A stretch of 64,000 nt of DNA from Sepiola atlantica (GCA_963556195.1 OY744519.1:29328397-29392396); one strand, 5' to 3'. Numbered from the stretch's first letter, positions 33,095-45,519 are shown. Numbers and translations: made by a program. The notes: a model not told the origin generated them from the sequence alone.

Positions 33095-33750
33095 CTTTAA
33101 TTCACTCCAAACCAAGCACATTGCCACTGGAACGTAAGGGGATAGTATGGATTTGAAGCCATATCCATAGGAGACTCCTAAGTGTGGAATTGTGCAGCGA
33201 CATGTTTGTTTACATTACATTTTAATTTCTGCATTTTAGTTCAATCAGGGAAACAAGAAGCAAATAAAAGAATTCCAAAGGCTAGCAGTACGAGGAAAGA
33301 AGCTATTAGAGTAAAAAGCCCTCCGGCATCTGAGAGCCTCAACAGTGAAGGGTTAGGATTTAGCGTATTATCGTGTTAGTAGGGGGTATTTACGTCGAAG
33401 GTGGCACGAGAGAAAAACGTTCATCAGAGCACATTCCATTGAGATACTTCAAAAAATAACCACAGGAATGCAACATTACATCGATAAATCAAAAGCTCGC
33501 GCTTGGTAAACAGTGTAGGACCTATTAGATTAGAGATTATTTTTTAACCTTGTCTAATAGGGCGAGTCTATTAGCTGGTCCACCAGTCCAGATATGACAG
33601 CAATACTTCATGCATGGGCGAATGGTGGTTTTATAGAGATATAGGATACTGACAGGTGTGAGAAGTTTTCTAGCAGAAGTATCATCGATGTATTTGTTCC
33701 AATTCATGTTACCTTTGAATGTTAGGCTGAAGGGCTTAAACAAAATTTCA
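33095..33750 (-). mobile_element. LINE family A fragment, internally deleted
   Basis: Minus strand: the frame 33743-33537 contains GNMNWNKYIDDTS, TIRPCMKYCCHIW and LLDKVKK of ORF2. The 3' part continues to GTGCAGCGACATGT near 33195 and the 3' UTR remnant GAACGTAAGGGG near 33130. A short deletion removed the AKKVGSLYR segment. Decayed. Confidence 0.8.
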
Positions 33751-33759
33751 CTCGGGAAT

Positions 33760-34850
33760 AAAATGTACCCTATTTTTCAGAAAAGAAGAGTTGTACAACT
33801 TTGTCAGTGGCGTCTGTTACATAGCGTACTAGCGCGATATATTTCTATAGAAATCCTATAAAATGTCTAGAAATGGAAATTAGGAGCAACATACAGGCGT
33901 AAGACAAATTCGCTGAATAAATATCTATTCATGTTATATATAAAATAAAGTCGTTCTCTCTTTTAACTTTGGCAATTATAGACTTCATACCAAAATCTTA
34001 ATATGCTCAACATTAGCGCAAATCACATACAGAACTTCCTAATCTGTGTTTCACGAACATATGCCTACATTTCTTCTGCATACAAATATTATCACATTTT
34101 ATCCGACCTATCTTATTCTCCAAAATACATCTTCCATAAAGAAAGTAGCAAACAAGTTCACTCTTTATTCATTTTCTACTCACACGTAACTTTTTGCACC
34201 GGGTCCTTTCTTAATATAGGGTAAATTCTTTTAAAACACCAAGAAAACAGCCGCACTATTTCATTTCAACCTCCTTATTCTACATAATATACAGACGTCC
34301 AAAACAAAGTAACAATAGCTCCCTTCCTATAAAATACAAGAATGCCGTAATTCATAGTTCGATCGTTACTAACTACTTTTTCTCATAGTTTGTAAACCAA
34401 TTCTGGAATATAGGTGTACTAAAAACGAACACATGATCAATTACAAATAAAAACATTTACGTTATTCTTTTACACGTAAGTTTCTTTAGAACATTTTCCA
34501 TAAAAAATAATTTTATTAATAAAAAGGCATATCAATATTAATTAATATTCTTTTCAACACACACATCGCACCATATCTGCAATTAACTATAAGTTTACTG
34601 AATTTATTTCGTAACACACAAGTCAAAAAACACCATTTGACGTCACATATTCTCCTACTTATAAATAACTACTTTATTTAAAAAACATTAACATCACACT
34701 AGAATAATCTTTTTTTCCATTTGTGATTATTTGAATTTATTTATTAATTTATGAAACTCGAGCGATTTTTATTCAACACTTATATACAAAATAAGCATTA
34801 ACCCATATGATTTCAAATTCGAGCGATTTTTGTTCCAAAGTTCTTAAAAT
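33760..34850. other. Unassigned AT-rich DNA with a dispersed repeat
   Basis: From about 33935 to 34230 the layout (ATATATAAAATAAAGTCG, then CTAATCTGTGTTTCACGAA) resembles 62.22-62.40 kb (TATATATAAAGTGAAAACG, CTAATGCGTGTTTCACGAA). This may be a Helitron 5' part or another repeat; limits not determined. Confidence 0.35.
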
Positions 34851-34851
34851 A

Positions 34852-36220
34852 AATCACTGCATTTCATTAAAAACTAAACTATTCCCATTAAAATAAATAA
34901 AAAATCACTGCATTTCATTAAAAACAAAACTATTCCCATTAAAATAAATTAAAAATCACTGCATTTCATTAAAAACTAAACTATACCCATTAAAATAAAT
35001 AAAAAATCACTGCATTTCATTAAAAACTAAACTATTCCCATTAAAATATATAAAAAATAACTGCATTTCATTAAAAACTAAACTATTCCCATTAAAATAA
35101 ATAAAAAATCACTGCATTTCAATAAAAACAAAACTATTCCCATTAAAATAAATAAAAAATCACTGAATTTCATTAAAAACTAAACTATTCCCATTAAAAT
35201 AAATAAAAAATCACTGCATTTCATTAAAAACAAAACTATTCCCATTAAAATAAATTAAAAATCACTGCATTTCATTAAAAACTAAACTATACCCATTAAA
35301 ATAAATAAAAAATCACTGCATTTCATTAAAAACTAAACTATTCCCATTAAAATATATAAAAAATAACTGCATTTCATTAAAAACTAAACTATTCCCATTA
35401 AAATAAATAAAAAATCACTGCATTTCAATAAAAACAAAACTATTCCCATTAAAATAAATAAAAAATCACTGAATTTCATTAAAAACTAAACTATTCCCAT
35501 TAAAATAAATAAAAAATCACTGCATTTCATTAAAAACTAAACTATACCCATTAAAGTAAATAAAAAAATCACTGCATTTCATTAAAAACTAAACTATTCC
35601 CATTAAAATAAATAAAAAATCACTGCATTTCATTAAAAACTAAACTATTCCCATTAAAATAAATAAAAAATCACTGCATTTTATTAAAAACTAAACTATT
35701 CCCATTAAAATAAATTAAAAATCACTGCATTTCATTAAAAACTAAACTATTCCCATTAAAATAAATAAAAAAATCACTGCATTTCATTAAAAACTAAAAT
35801 ATACCCATTAAAATAAATAAAAAATCACTGCATTTCATTAAAAACTAAACTATTCCCATTAAAATAAATTAAAAATCACTGCATTTTATTAAAAACTAAA
35901 CTATTCCCATTAAAATAAATTAAAAATCACTGCATTTCATTAAAAACTAAACTATTCCCATTAAAATAAATAAAAAAATCACTGCATTTCATTAAAAACT
36001 AAACTATACCCATTAAAATAAATAAAAAATCACTGCATTTCATTAAAAACTAAACTATTCCCATTAAAATAAATAAAAAATCACTGCATTTCATTAAAAA
36101 CTAAACTATTCCCATTAAAATAAATTAAAAATCACTGCATTTCATTAAAAACTAAACTATTCCCATTAAAATAAATTAAAAATCACTGCATTTCATTAAA
36201 AACTAAACTATTCCCATTAA
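34852..36220 (+). repeat. 51-bp AT-rich satellite with 306-bp higher-order period
   Basis: About 27 tandem units of 51 bp: AAATCACTGCATTTCATTAA, then AAACTAAACTATTCCCATT and AAAATAAATA. Variants (ATACCC, ACAAAAC, CTGAATTTC, AATATATAA, TTTCAATAA) recur in the same order six units apart; for example CTGAATTTC occurs at about 35164 and 35470. So a six-unit block was duplicated. The array ends abruptly in unique sequence on both sides. Confidence 0.95.
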
Positions 36221-36449
36221 CATTCATGAGAACCAAAACATGTCCGCGAAGACGTCAGACTCTTCCTTCGCTACACTTTGCCGATTTCTTCTTGCTTACA
36301 GTTACTTACAAATTTTATATTCACCGCCACCTTAACAAAAAATATATTGTTCGGATCGAGGGTCGTGTTCCCCCGATTATAAACGTGTTCGTATAATCAA
36401 GCAATGTTGCATGCAAAAGACAGAGTAATAATTAATGAACAAAATGAAG

Positions 36450-36970
36450 TAGTTCAAATAACGTTTATTGAACGTGTGTGTACGTGGAATGATGAAGTGT
36501 GTGATGTATGCATGTGTGTCGATGGAAAAACAGTTCTTAAAAAGGTATAAGAAGAAATGAATCCGGCGTGTGGAAAGTCTTTGAAAGCCGTACACAAAGA
36601 AAATGAGTTGAGAACTCTTACCGTTGTTTGACCACGTGTGTTGGTAGTTGTTATGCCGATGTCATTTGAAGAGAAAAGCGTGAGACGAAGCACTAGTGTA
36701 TTAGCGTCGTTCTGCCGAGGCCAATCAACCAGAAGAGAAAAGTGAAACGGAACGCTAGTGTCAGCGTCGTTCTGTCGAGGCCAATTGAGTAGGAAAAAGC
36801 GAGTGAAACGGAGCGCTGGTGCCCGCGTTGTTCTGCCGAGGCTGGTCGGTGAAGAAGAGAGAGAATTTACGTTTGCACCTGGTTTTATAGTCCGAAGGGC
36901 AGATAACTCTGATGTCTTTTTACAGCGCCACCTGTCGGTGAAAAAGCGACACCTAACGGCCAACCGGTGT
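36450..36970 (-). mobile_element. LTR-like sequence with internal tandem repeats
   Basis: On the minus strand a TATA-like GGACTATAAAACC (near 36890) precedes about three copies of a 65-bp unit (CCTCGGCAGAACGACGC type, 36850-36650), and an AATAAA lies at about 36466. Promoter, tandem enhancer-like units and polyadenylation signal in that order suggest an LTR. TG...CA ends and target duplication not found. Confidence 0.3.
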
Positions 36971-37764
36971 AGTTATGTTTTGAAAGGAGGAGGTAACTGC
37001 TACAATATATACAATTATTTGTTTCACATAAAATAGATACTCATACTTCTGATATATTGATGTTAACATATATATTTATTGTATAAGTGTTTTAGTTCAG
37101 ATTTGATAGGTGGCGTCGTTTCTCGCTTCTTCGTAAGTTTTTTTTTTTTTAATTTTTCAATTTCAGCGTCGGTAAACCTTTCCGATTATTTTCATTGATC
37201 TTACTAATTCCTCTTTCCTCTTAATTGAGAATCTGATATTTACTTAGTTTTACATATTCCATCACTATTTAATCTTTTCTGCGATTGACCGAGAACGATT
37301 ATGTTTACATCCTCTCAAAACTAGAACATAACATTAGCGTCGAATTTGTGATCTATTTGCGTAACCACATTTGGCGTGTCATTATTTATGGATCATTATT
37401 TGGTTCGCAAAATTGGATACACATTTTTCGTTAAAAATTAATTAACATGTTTATACCAGAGAAACACTTATCTCTTTCATTCGTTTCATTCACCGAGTGT
37501 GTGGGGGTACAAACAATTTTTGTTTTACCATCATTTCATAACTTCTGACAATAAGTTATGCTTCCCTAAACGAGAACGATTATGTTTACATCTTCACTAA
37601 ACATTGTCGTCGTCGTAAAATGTGTGACCTATTTGCGTTACCACATGTTGCAAGTTATTATTTATGGATCATTATTTGTTTCGCAAAAGTGAATACTCAG
37701 TTTTCGTTAAAAAATTTAATTAACATAGTTATACCAGAAAAAAGCAGTTTGCGCATAGTCTGCT

Positions 37765-38160
37765 TACCTTCGAACTGTGGGTATTCTGGTTTCGTCTACG
37801 CCGTTGGCTGGTGTATCTCGACCGCTTCGTCGCTGTTGTAAAACTCACCGTTGAACGATACTGTGTAGACGCTCGTCTGATTTTAGAAGTTTTATTTAAA
37901 CATAAAACAAGAGACAGAGATTGAATGGTATGTACGGGAGGGATGGAATGAAGGAACTAGAGAGAAATATCGAACTAGGGAGAAATATAGGCTGTTTTCT
38001 GTTGCTTTGCCCCCTCCTCCGGTCCAGCCTTTTGGCAGAAAACCGGCGCATTTCACGTCTGTCTGTGTGTGAGTCAGGAACAAGAGACGAAAGAAAAACC
38101 GAACGGACGTGATGTCATTTCCGACTTCCGCTTTCACTCTCCCATCATGAAAGCGACCTC
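37765..38160 (-). mobile_element. LTR-like repeat, family X copy 1
   Basis: Minus strand: GAAAGCGGAAGTCGGAA, then GTCTCTTGTTCCTGACTC, a CTCCCGT stretch, TTAAATAAAACTTCTAAAAT with a polyadenylation signal, and GAGTTTTACAACAGCGACGA. The same order of landmarks appears at 59.95-60.33 kb (+) and 47.69-48.01 kb (-). The landmark order suggests an LTR and its junction with the internal region. No coding sequence of the element was found. Confidence 0.45.
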
Positions 38161-38181
38161 CCACTTTTTATGGCGCTACCC

Positions 38182-38184
<3 letters not shown>

Positions 38185-38247
<63 letters not shown>
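38185..38247. repeat. (CT)n microsatellite
   Basis: About 60 bp of pure CT. Confidence 0.95.
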
Positions 38248-38251
<4 letters not shown>

Positions 38252-39105
38252 TACAAGTTATCTTCTTCCTTTATTCTTTCCAGCGCGGGGGGGGGGGGTT
38301 AAAAAAAATTATTTTCTACATTCGATAGACCAGTATTATGCTGTTTACGTTTTAGTATGCAGGAAGTCTGTGTAGCAAAAAACATAACCTAAACTTATGT
38401 TCATGTGGCAAATAAACAACCTCTGCTTAAATAAAATTTTTACCCACAATTGTCATAAAACAAATTGGTATTACCAACATAAATCGTTTTAAAGCAAATA
38501 ATCGACGCATTTGTGACCTATTGTATTAACACAATTTTCAATCCATTACTTATGGATAAATCCTATGTTAATCACGTAAATTACTTACAGTGAAACGGCG
38601 ATTTCGTGATACTAATTTGTTTTATAAATTTTGTGGATACAATTGTATTCATGCACAGGTAGTTTTTCTGCAACACGGACTTCGTTGTTTATGAAAGTCA
38701 AATCATTCTTTTCTATTTCACTCGGGTAACGCCGGGACCCTGGTTCTGCTAGTATCTGATATTATTACATTCACACACTTATTATACATACACTTACTTA
38801 TTTACGATTTCATTGTTATTCTCTGCTAGAAATAGAGAATAAATTGAAATATTTTTTACACTTATTTGCCATTTAATCGCTTCAGCTCGCAATTCGAAAG
38901 GTCATTTCGAAAGCTTTAAAATGTCGTTTGGATATCAATTTATTGTCAGTCACACACTAACACAATACAGTAACAAAAACATTTCCGATTCATATACATT
39001 CAATAATAGCAATGTTTTCGCAAAATGTTAAATGCTCCTGGTGCCTTTAAACTATCGATTTTAAAATGCATATCCAATACTTTCATATACATAAATAGGA
39101 GGTGA

Positions 39106-39180
39106 CGGTGGCTATTGTGATTGGTTTTGTTAGCTGCACCTAGATACAAAGGTTGTAAGTTCGAACCTTGGGCGCGTTGT
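39106..39180 (+). mobile_element. tRNA-derived SINE head, copy 2
   Basis: ACGGTGGCTATTGTGATTGG resembles an A box and TTGTAAGTTCGAACCTTGG a B box, with the usual spacing. It is followed by GGGCGCGTT and T-rich DNA. Short, degenerate copy. Confidence 0.5.
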
Positions 39181-39524
39181 ATTTATTTTTTTCTCTGATT
39201 TTGTTCAAATTTTAAATTAGTTATTTCAAATTAAAATATTAAGCGATTTTCTTTTGCCTTTACTTTTTTTCTTGTGCATTCTAGAATTAGAGTCCCAGGT
39301 GACTCCGGTAAACCTTAATAAATCGGCACTGAAAATCCGGTACTTAACCTCTTATCTCTTTATGAAAAGTAACGTTTGTATATATGTTTATATATTTGTA
39401 TGTACAAAATTCACTTCTAAAGTAATTAACCAATCATTATGAATTTTGGAACACAGATGCTATGGGTCGTAATATCGGATATATTTAGTTTTATTTAGTT
39501 TTATCTAAAATGTGTAAAAAGAGG

Positions 39525-40024
39525 GTAGAACTCCTTCGTGAAAATTCAGATACCTCTGATTTTTGTGAAATTTTATCAATAGGTATTAAACATCAACTGA
39601 TAAATATTTCCGAAACTTAAGATTCTTTAGAGTATTTAAAGGGTTTTTAGACGGCATAATATGGGCACAACTTCCCATTTAAAAATTCAAATATTTCAGA
39701 TTTGCATTGAATTTGATTCATAGACAATAGACATTAATTAAACCAGATTCCTTGAATTTTAATTTCTTCCTATGATTCCTTTTAAGATTAAGCCTTATTT
39801 TTTTATATTTTCTAGAATCAAAATATAATGTTATGGCTTTTGATCGATGACAAGTATTCTCCTAGTTAATTATAAAGTTAAGAATTAAAAAGTAAAATTT
39901 CGACAGTAATTATTCACAATTTCGTAAGATATTTAAAATCAATACTAATGTTCGATTACTCAATGTGCAAAGCCAAAAATAAACTATATAAATACTCAAC
40001 CGTAACACCGCGTCGGAGCAACTA

Positions 40025-40025
<1 letters not shown>
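39525..40025 (+). mobile_element. Helitron-like element, family HL1 copy 2
   Basis: Matches 31.2-31.64 kb along its body (GTGAAAATTCAGATACCTC, CAATAGGTATTAAACATCAA, TTTTCTAGAATCAAAAT). The end has a small hairpin CCG-CGT-CGG, then AGCAACTAG and T, with the CTAG ending at 40025, where the copies diverge. A (TA)n tract begins at once. No protein-coding capacity. Confidence 0.5.

Positions 40026-40107
<82 letters not shown>
40026..40107. repeat. (TA)n microsatellite
   Basis: TA with one GTA interruption. A short duplication of AATATTTAAATGTTGAATTA follows (40108 and 40157). Confidence 0.95.
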
Positions 40108-40112
<5 letters not shown>

Positions 40113-40209
40113 TAAATGTTGAATTAAATAGAAGATAATTGAATTATCGTTTAATAATATTTAAATGTTGAATTAAATTATAGATAATTAAATTATCGTT
40201 TAATAATAA

Positions 40210-40830
40210 TCTATCGTGCTAATATAAAGCTCAATATATTGGATAGAGCAATCAATTCTAGAGATGAAAGATGAGAATGAAAAATTGTAAAGATACAATA
40301 TTTATTAGAACATCAAAGGTTCAGACCAAGGAGCTTCATATCCTTAATCCATGGATTTTCAAATATAAACTCTTTTCATCGGAGGATAGGGAAAAGCCGA
40401 CAATGTCATCGTAAATATTATCGGCAACATTAAAGTTTGAAAATTTTACATAAAGTAAAACAGAATAAAGACCAAAAGGTAAAGAGTCAGGGTGGATACT
40501 CTTCAAAAACACGTCAAAATAAAAACAGCTGTTATGTTGGAAATTAATGTTTGAAAAAGGATAATACTCAAATTGTTTAGGAATCCAAATATTTTTGTTA
40601 AGAGGCTGGTATTCAGACGGCAATTGGTTACGTCCAGTTTATACTGTCTGTGCAGTAGTTTGGTGCTGGAATTATTCGTTTCGCAAGGTTCAGAATCAAG
40701 CTTGTCAGTTAGAGTTCGGTATATATCAAAGTGTGCATTTCGAAAACCTCTAGCTCTCTGGTTGATCAGTGTATCGATAGGTTATAGATATCTATTTAGA
40801 TCCGATATTTTTCAAGCCGGAGCGGAATAG
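40210..40830 (-). repeat. Dispersed repeat R2, copy 1
   Basis: Shares landmarks in order with 43.58-44.13 kb: AAAGCTCAATATA and ATAGAGCAAT, then TTTATTAGAACATCAAAGGT (or TTTATTAAAGTTCAAAAAC), ATTTTCAAA, and TCGGAGGA (or TCAGAGGACC). A weak minus-strand frame at 40336-40623 (95 residues) is not recognised. Both copies lie right of (TA)n tracts. Confidence 0.45.
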
Positions 40831-40979
40831 ATGTGTTGCTTGTAAGCTGTAGCGAAAAAGTGGCGAAAATTTTATATTTATATAATAATTTATAATAATG
40901 GGGGGGGAGTTGGAGTTAGGATACATCAAATCAATACCGACCGAGTAAAAAACAATATTTGAGGATGCACAATATTTTT

Positions 40980-41065
40980 ATTTATACAGACATTTACAAA
41001 TGCCGCTACACTAACATACCGATGTTTCGATTGTTCGTTATTAGAAACTAAGATCTCCTCAAGCG
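40980..41065 (-). repeat. Dispersed repeat R1, copy 3, with a hammerhead-like core
   Basis: TTTATACAGACATTTACAAA and ACATACCGATGTTTCGATTG correspond to R1 at 14.5 and 15.2 kb. Minus strand: TTGAGGA (41060-41054), GAT ... ATC pairing and GAAA (41026-41023). This copy keeps GAAA where the 15.4-kb copy has GATAA, but has T in place of the first C. Confidence 0.5.
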
Positions 41066-41621
41066 GGAAGTATGTTGTTTCACTGGGATGTTCATACCGA
41101 AAAAAGAAGGAAGAAGAAGGAAAAAAGAAAAACTCTAGATTCAAAACTAAAAAGTAACATTTAAAATAATAAAAGGTAAACATTTGTATGAGTTAATAAA
41201 ATGGTATATTTTAGCGTTGATCTCATATTGTCCATCTTGATTATTTAGGTCGTCAGATTGTAGGTTTAAAAAGTGGGAGAAGGGGACGGAGGAGAAGGCC
41301 GGATGTGATAATTCGTACGAAGGGTGAGGGGTGGTATATTAGCATATATTAAAGAAGAAAGGGATGGGGGGCTTATCATCATGTCTAGACTTGGATTAAA
41401 AATTTAAATTTATTTAATTTTTGTATCTTATGCAAATTAATACAATTTACAAAAGAACAAAAATACAAAGATGTGTTGTTTCATTAAGTTTGTATAGAAA
41501 TAAAATAAATTAAAATGAATAAAAATAAAAATTAAATTCGGTAATAATTAAAGTATATAATAATAATATTAAGTTTCAACTATAATAAAACTAATAATCC
41601 CAATGTCAATAGTAATATTTC

Positions 41622-41624
<3 letters not shown>

Positions 41625-41689
<65 letters not shown>

Positions 41690-41772
41690 GGACTAAAAGA
41701 AATGTGTATATTATGATACATAATAATGGTAGTATTAATAGTAATAAAACAATTGATTATAACAACAACAAC

Positions 41773-41865
<93 letters not shown>
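41625..41865. repeat. (AAT)n microsatellites
   Basis: Two (AAT)n runs at about 41625-41687 and 41771-41862. The poly-Asn and poly-Ile frames over them are composition artefacts. Confidence 0.95.
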
Positions 41866-41866
<1 letters not shown>

Positions 41867-41934
41867 GTGATGATGATAACAATAATGGTGATAATACAAT
41901 ATATATATGTATTGTATGTTAAATTCCAATGATC

Positions 41935-42600
41935 AAGTCTTTATTCAATTTTCTTGTCGAAATTCAAAGCAATTTAATGTAACTTGACATTTCTTTCGCG
42001 CACAAACAACCTGAAATAAATTTAGTAATAAATAACCAATAAAGGATATTTCATTCTTGCAGCTCATCAGAGGACCAAAAAGTCGCTTGCGGAAGAAAAT
42101 TTACGAACAAAAAAAAGACTTTATATGCATTTTACATAGAATCTAGTTCCTTAAAAAAACAAGAATTTCTTCATAGTAAATCGGCCATTTTTAATTTATA
42201 ACACAGAGCCAAGAAAAATACGTTTAACATTACTAGCAATGCAAATCGGATGATCTAATAGTTAATTAAATTTATTAAGAAAGGTTGTTTTGTAATTATC
42301 AAAAAGCTATTATAATAATATCGCTAAGTTAAGATAAGACATAACGTTATTTCAAATCTAGAGATACGAAAGTTGGGTACCTAAAAACGTACCTAAATAA
42401 ATGCCTAAAGTGTTTACCTACTAACGCCATACGTTTATCTTATTTACGTGTTATGTTCCATCATTTAATAATCAAGTGTTTTAATAAATATTACCTATTA
42501 GGTATATAAATAACTAAAACAATAACAAAAAAATAAGAATAAAAATAAAAAATATAATAGAAAATAAAAACTAAGTAGTTACGCCGCACATCATTTAAAA
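41935..42600. other. Unassigned AT-rich DNA
   Basis: Contains GCAGCTCATCAGAGGACC near 42060, reminiscent of the R2 landmark. Nothing else recognised. Confidence 0.35.
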
Positions 42601-42694
42601 AATTGAATGATGAATCACATTTAATTAATTTCTTTTATCAAATTGAAAAAATATTTATTTATAAAAATATTACTAATGTGTACATAAGATTATA

Positions 42695-42756
42695 TATATA
42701 TGTGTGTGTGTCTCTCTCCCTCTCTCTCTCTCTCTCTCGCTCTCTCTCTCTCTCTT
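42695..42756. repeat. (TG)n/(CT)n microsatellite
   Basis: Short TA, TG and CT runs in series. Confidence 0.9.
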
Positions 42757-43197
42757 ATCTCAAAATTGTTGAGCAACCAGCAGTTCACATTATTATAATA
42801 ATAGCGATATTGAATGACTAGCTCGTTAATCATCACCCTAGAAGCGAAAATGTGCAAAGCTTGTGTATATATAATTTACATTCTCATGCGCATGCGTACA
42901 CGCCAATACATTATCTTTCGCATCACCCAAAAGTAAATAAGCAATTCGGGTTTTGCTTTTTAATCTTTATTTTTATGGTATTTTTTGTCGATGTGGCGAT
43001 TGTTTTAAGAACAAACAAATTCCACTCTGTGTAACCTCAAGTGATTCCAGAACAAACACAGCTAAAAGTATCGTCCGATATTGACTCATAATTGGATTCG
43101 CGAGACGTTTCTTCTCGCAAGTTTTCTCAAAGTGAGAAAAGCGACGATTAATATATGAGGAAGATAGAAATCCATACGTTCACTTTGCTACTTATTT

Positions 43198-43529
<332 letters not shown>

Positions 43530-43579
43530 TAAGATAATACTTTAAAGATATAAATAATATCTTTAACCAGTAGACTATG

Positions 43580-44130
43580 AGGATAAAAACAAAGCTCAAT
43601 ATAGTGTATAGAGCAATAATATTAATTGAATGACATAATAAAATGAGAAATTAATCAGATTTTATTAAAGTTCAAAAACAAGGAGTGATACTGCGTCCTA
43701 AACTCATGAGTTTTCAAAGAAAATTTTTTCCTCAGAGGACCATTACCGCAATGACATTACTGCAGGTAATAAAAATTAAGCTTTGAAAACATATAAAAAT
43801 ATATAAAAGAAATACATAAAGATACATATAAAACATCAAATATATCGGCCCAAAACACATTTTCTGTTAGACTTATGTAGTTCATCCAAGTCATAAAGTT
43901 TAAAACAATTTCAAGAAAAGTTTCAAAGAAGTCGATTAAAAACAATCCAGGTGGTGATTGATAGTCCAAGATGAAAATGAAAAAGTTATCCAGGCGGGAA
44001 ATTTGCTTGCTATCGATGCCATATATGACAGTGAAGAGTGTATTCAGGGTGAATGCAAATTGATAATAAAACCATAGAAAAAGCAAAATCACACAAAAAG
44101 TTCAGAAGACTTACTCGGAGTTGAATATTA
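43580..44130 (-). repeat. Dispersed repeat R2, copy 2
   Basis: See R2 copy 1 for shared landmarks. Minus strand near 43740-43700 reads CTGAGGAAAAAATTTTC then TTTGAAAACTC, which has the CTGANGA and GAAA boxes but an A/T stem of low information. The 111-residue minus-strand frame 44092-43757 is hydrophobic and unrecognised. Confidence 0.45.
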
Positions 44131-44279
44131 TAATGTCTTATTGAGGGTTCTTAGGGGCTGATAGTAGGGGTGTTGCAAACAATAACTTCCTGGTCTGACG
44201 TATATATAGAAAACATATGATGGAGTAGAAATATGCAGCAAGAACCGATCAAAAACCTTTCATTTCAAGACAATGCGTG

Positions 44280-44400
44280 GTATAGCATTAGTATGCGCCT
44301 CTACTGCTAAGTCAAACATAACTTTCGTATCGGGGTTCGAACCGTCTGACCGGCAGGGATTGTCTCCTCCCATACTGGCGATTGAATGTATGGCATGAAA
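44280..44400 (+). mobile_element. Possible tRNA-derived SINE head
   Basis: GTATAGCATTAGTATGCGC and ATCGGGGTTCGAACCGTCT look like A and B boxes. The B box is near-perfect. Body not delimited. Confidence 0.4.
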
Positions 44401-44480
44401 CACATGTGTATATGGGTTTATATTTTGAAAATTATATTTATTTATAAATAATTATATATATATATGTGTGTATATATAGC

Positions 44481-44511
44481 TAATAGGTTGACATGTATGA
44501 GGAAAAGAATG

Positions 44512-44566
<55 letters not shown>

Positions 44567-44596
44567 ATTTCTTCCCTCATACATGTCAACCTATTA
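44481..44596. repeat. Perfect 22-bp inverted repeat around (TA)n
   Basis: TAATAGGTTGACATGTATGA (44481-44500, plus GG) is matched exactly by its complement at 44575-44596. The loop is mostly (TA)n (44513-44564); another (TA)n follows at 44606-44655. A diverged relative, TTTCCTCTTGCATGCCAATC, is at 43.39 kb. Confidence 0.85.
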
Positions 44597-44599
44597 AGT

Positions 44600-44658
<59 letters not shown>

Positions 44659-44921
44659 GTGTACTAGAAATATATATATATATATATAAATTACAAATAT
44701 GCATGTATAAGGAAGGAAAAGGTGTTTCTAACCCACACATGTCCTTATGAGTTTCCATCAGGTTGATACATGTAAATTGAAATAAGGGAGAAGACTTGCT
44801 TTAAAAAGGACATATTTCTCGAAAGTTTCAGCCTTTAAAATAAATGATTTCGCTTATTTGTAAGAAAATTACATTATTTTTGTCTTCAAATTCATATAAA
44901 TTATATATATATATATATATG

Positions 44922-45374
44922 AAGAGACAAAATGGTGCCACACTACAAAATGAATAATGAATATGGGAAAAACTTCTCACATTAGCATAAAAAAAGATAA
45001 AAAGCTTGAAGTTCGAAGTTCCCAAGGCAGCCTTTCGTCCGACTCTCGTCAGGGGAATCGTCGCATGTATACAACCTTATGCCACCTGCTTGCAACTTTA
45101 TTTTACACCAGTTTATGGTTGTTCGTGTATTTTAATCACTCTACCGACGATTCCCCTGACGAGAGTCGGACGAAAGGCTGCCTTGGGAACTTCGAACTTC
45201 AAGCTTTTTTTTTATGCTAATGTGAGAACTTTGTTTTTATTCGTGAATTTTTTTATTCGTAAATTCCGAAACCATACAAAACGGTTTTTTTTTAATTTGT
45301 TTTATATAAAATTATTTTCTCTTTTTTCTTTTTCTATTTCATCTTATATAAAGTTTTCCCCATATTATTCATTA

Positions 45375-45378
<4 letters not shown>
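44922..45378. mobile_element. (TA)n-flanked hairpin element, family H4
   Basis: Inverted arms: 44945-45068 and 45145-45377, around a spacer of about 75 bp. The right arm carries an extra block of about 110 bp (45232-45345) not present in the left. Outer ends (AATGAATAATGAATATGGG and its complement) abut (TA)n tracts at 44902-44921 and 45379-45419. Each arm contains GTCGGACGAAAGGCTGCC or its complement, a core shared with PLE-3 at 25.97 kb. Non-coding; the 169-residue frame through the right arm ends in the microsatellite. Confidence 0.85.
45151..45189 (+). ncRNA. Hammerhead-like core in hairpin family H4
   Basis: Stem I TTCCC (45151-45155) pairs with GGGAA (45185-45189). CTGACGA 45156-45162; GA, then stem II GTC/GAC around G; GAAA 45172-45175; stem III GGC/GCC with a one-base loop; CUU triplet (cleavage expected after 45184). 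The left arm repeats it on the minus strand (about 45016-45054). Stems I and III fit well; stem II has two extra bases, which weakens the case for activity. Confidence 0.5.
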
Positions 45379-45423
<45 letters not shown>

Positions 45424-45519
45424 ATATTGTTACACATAACAGAATTACTTTGCTTGATTATACCTTTTTATATTTCTTCAATTTTTCCAATTTATGTAAA
45501 AATCAAAATAATTAATGAA

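Larger units (their letters stand above)
37280..38752 (+). mobile_element. Region with repeated blocks ending in a Helitron-like 3' end
   Basis: A block containing GATCTATTTGCGTAACCACA and TTATTTATGGATCATTATTT occurs at 37345-37490, again at 37620-37740, and weakly at 38500-38600. The right end CGCCGGGACCCTGGTTCTG then CTAG (ending 38752) then T resembles a Helitron terminus. An LTR-like repeat (37765-38160) lies inside. How much of the span is one element is unclear. Confidence 0.35.

Noticed and set aside
36758..37036. 92-codon + frame (KKRVKRS-rich)
   Set aside because: It lies over the tandem units of an LTR-like repeat and has no recognisable domain.
41704..41932. Poly-Asn, poly-Ile and poly-Tyr frames
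   Set aside because: They are the three readings of one (AAT)n microsatellite.
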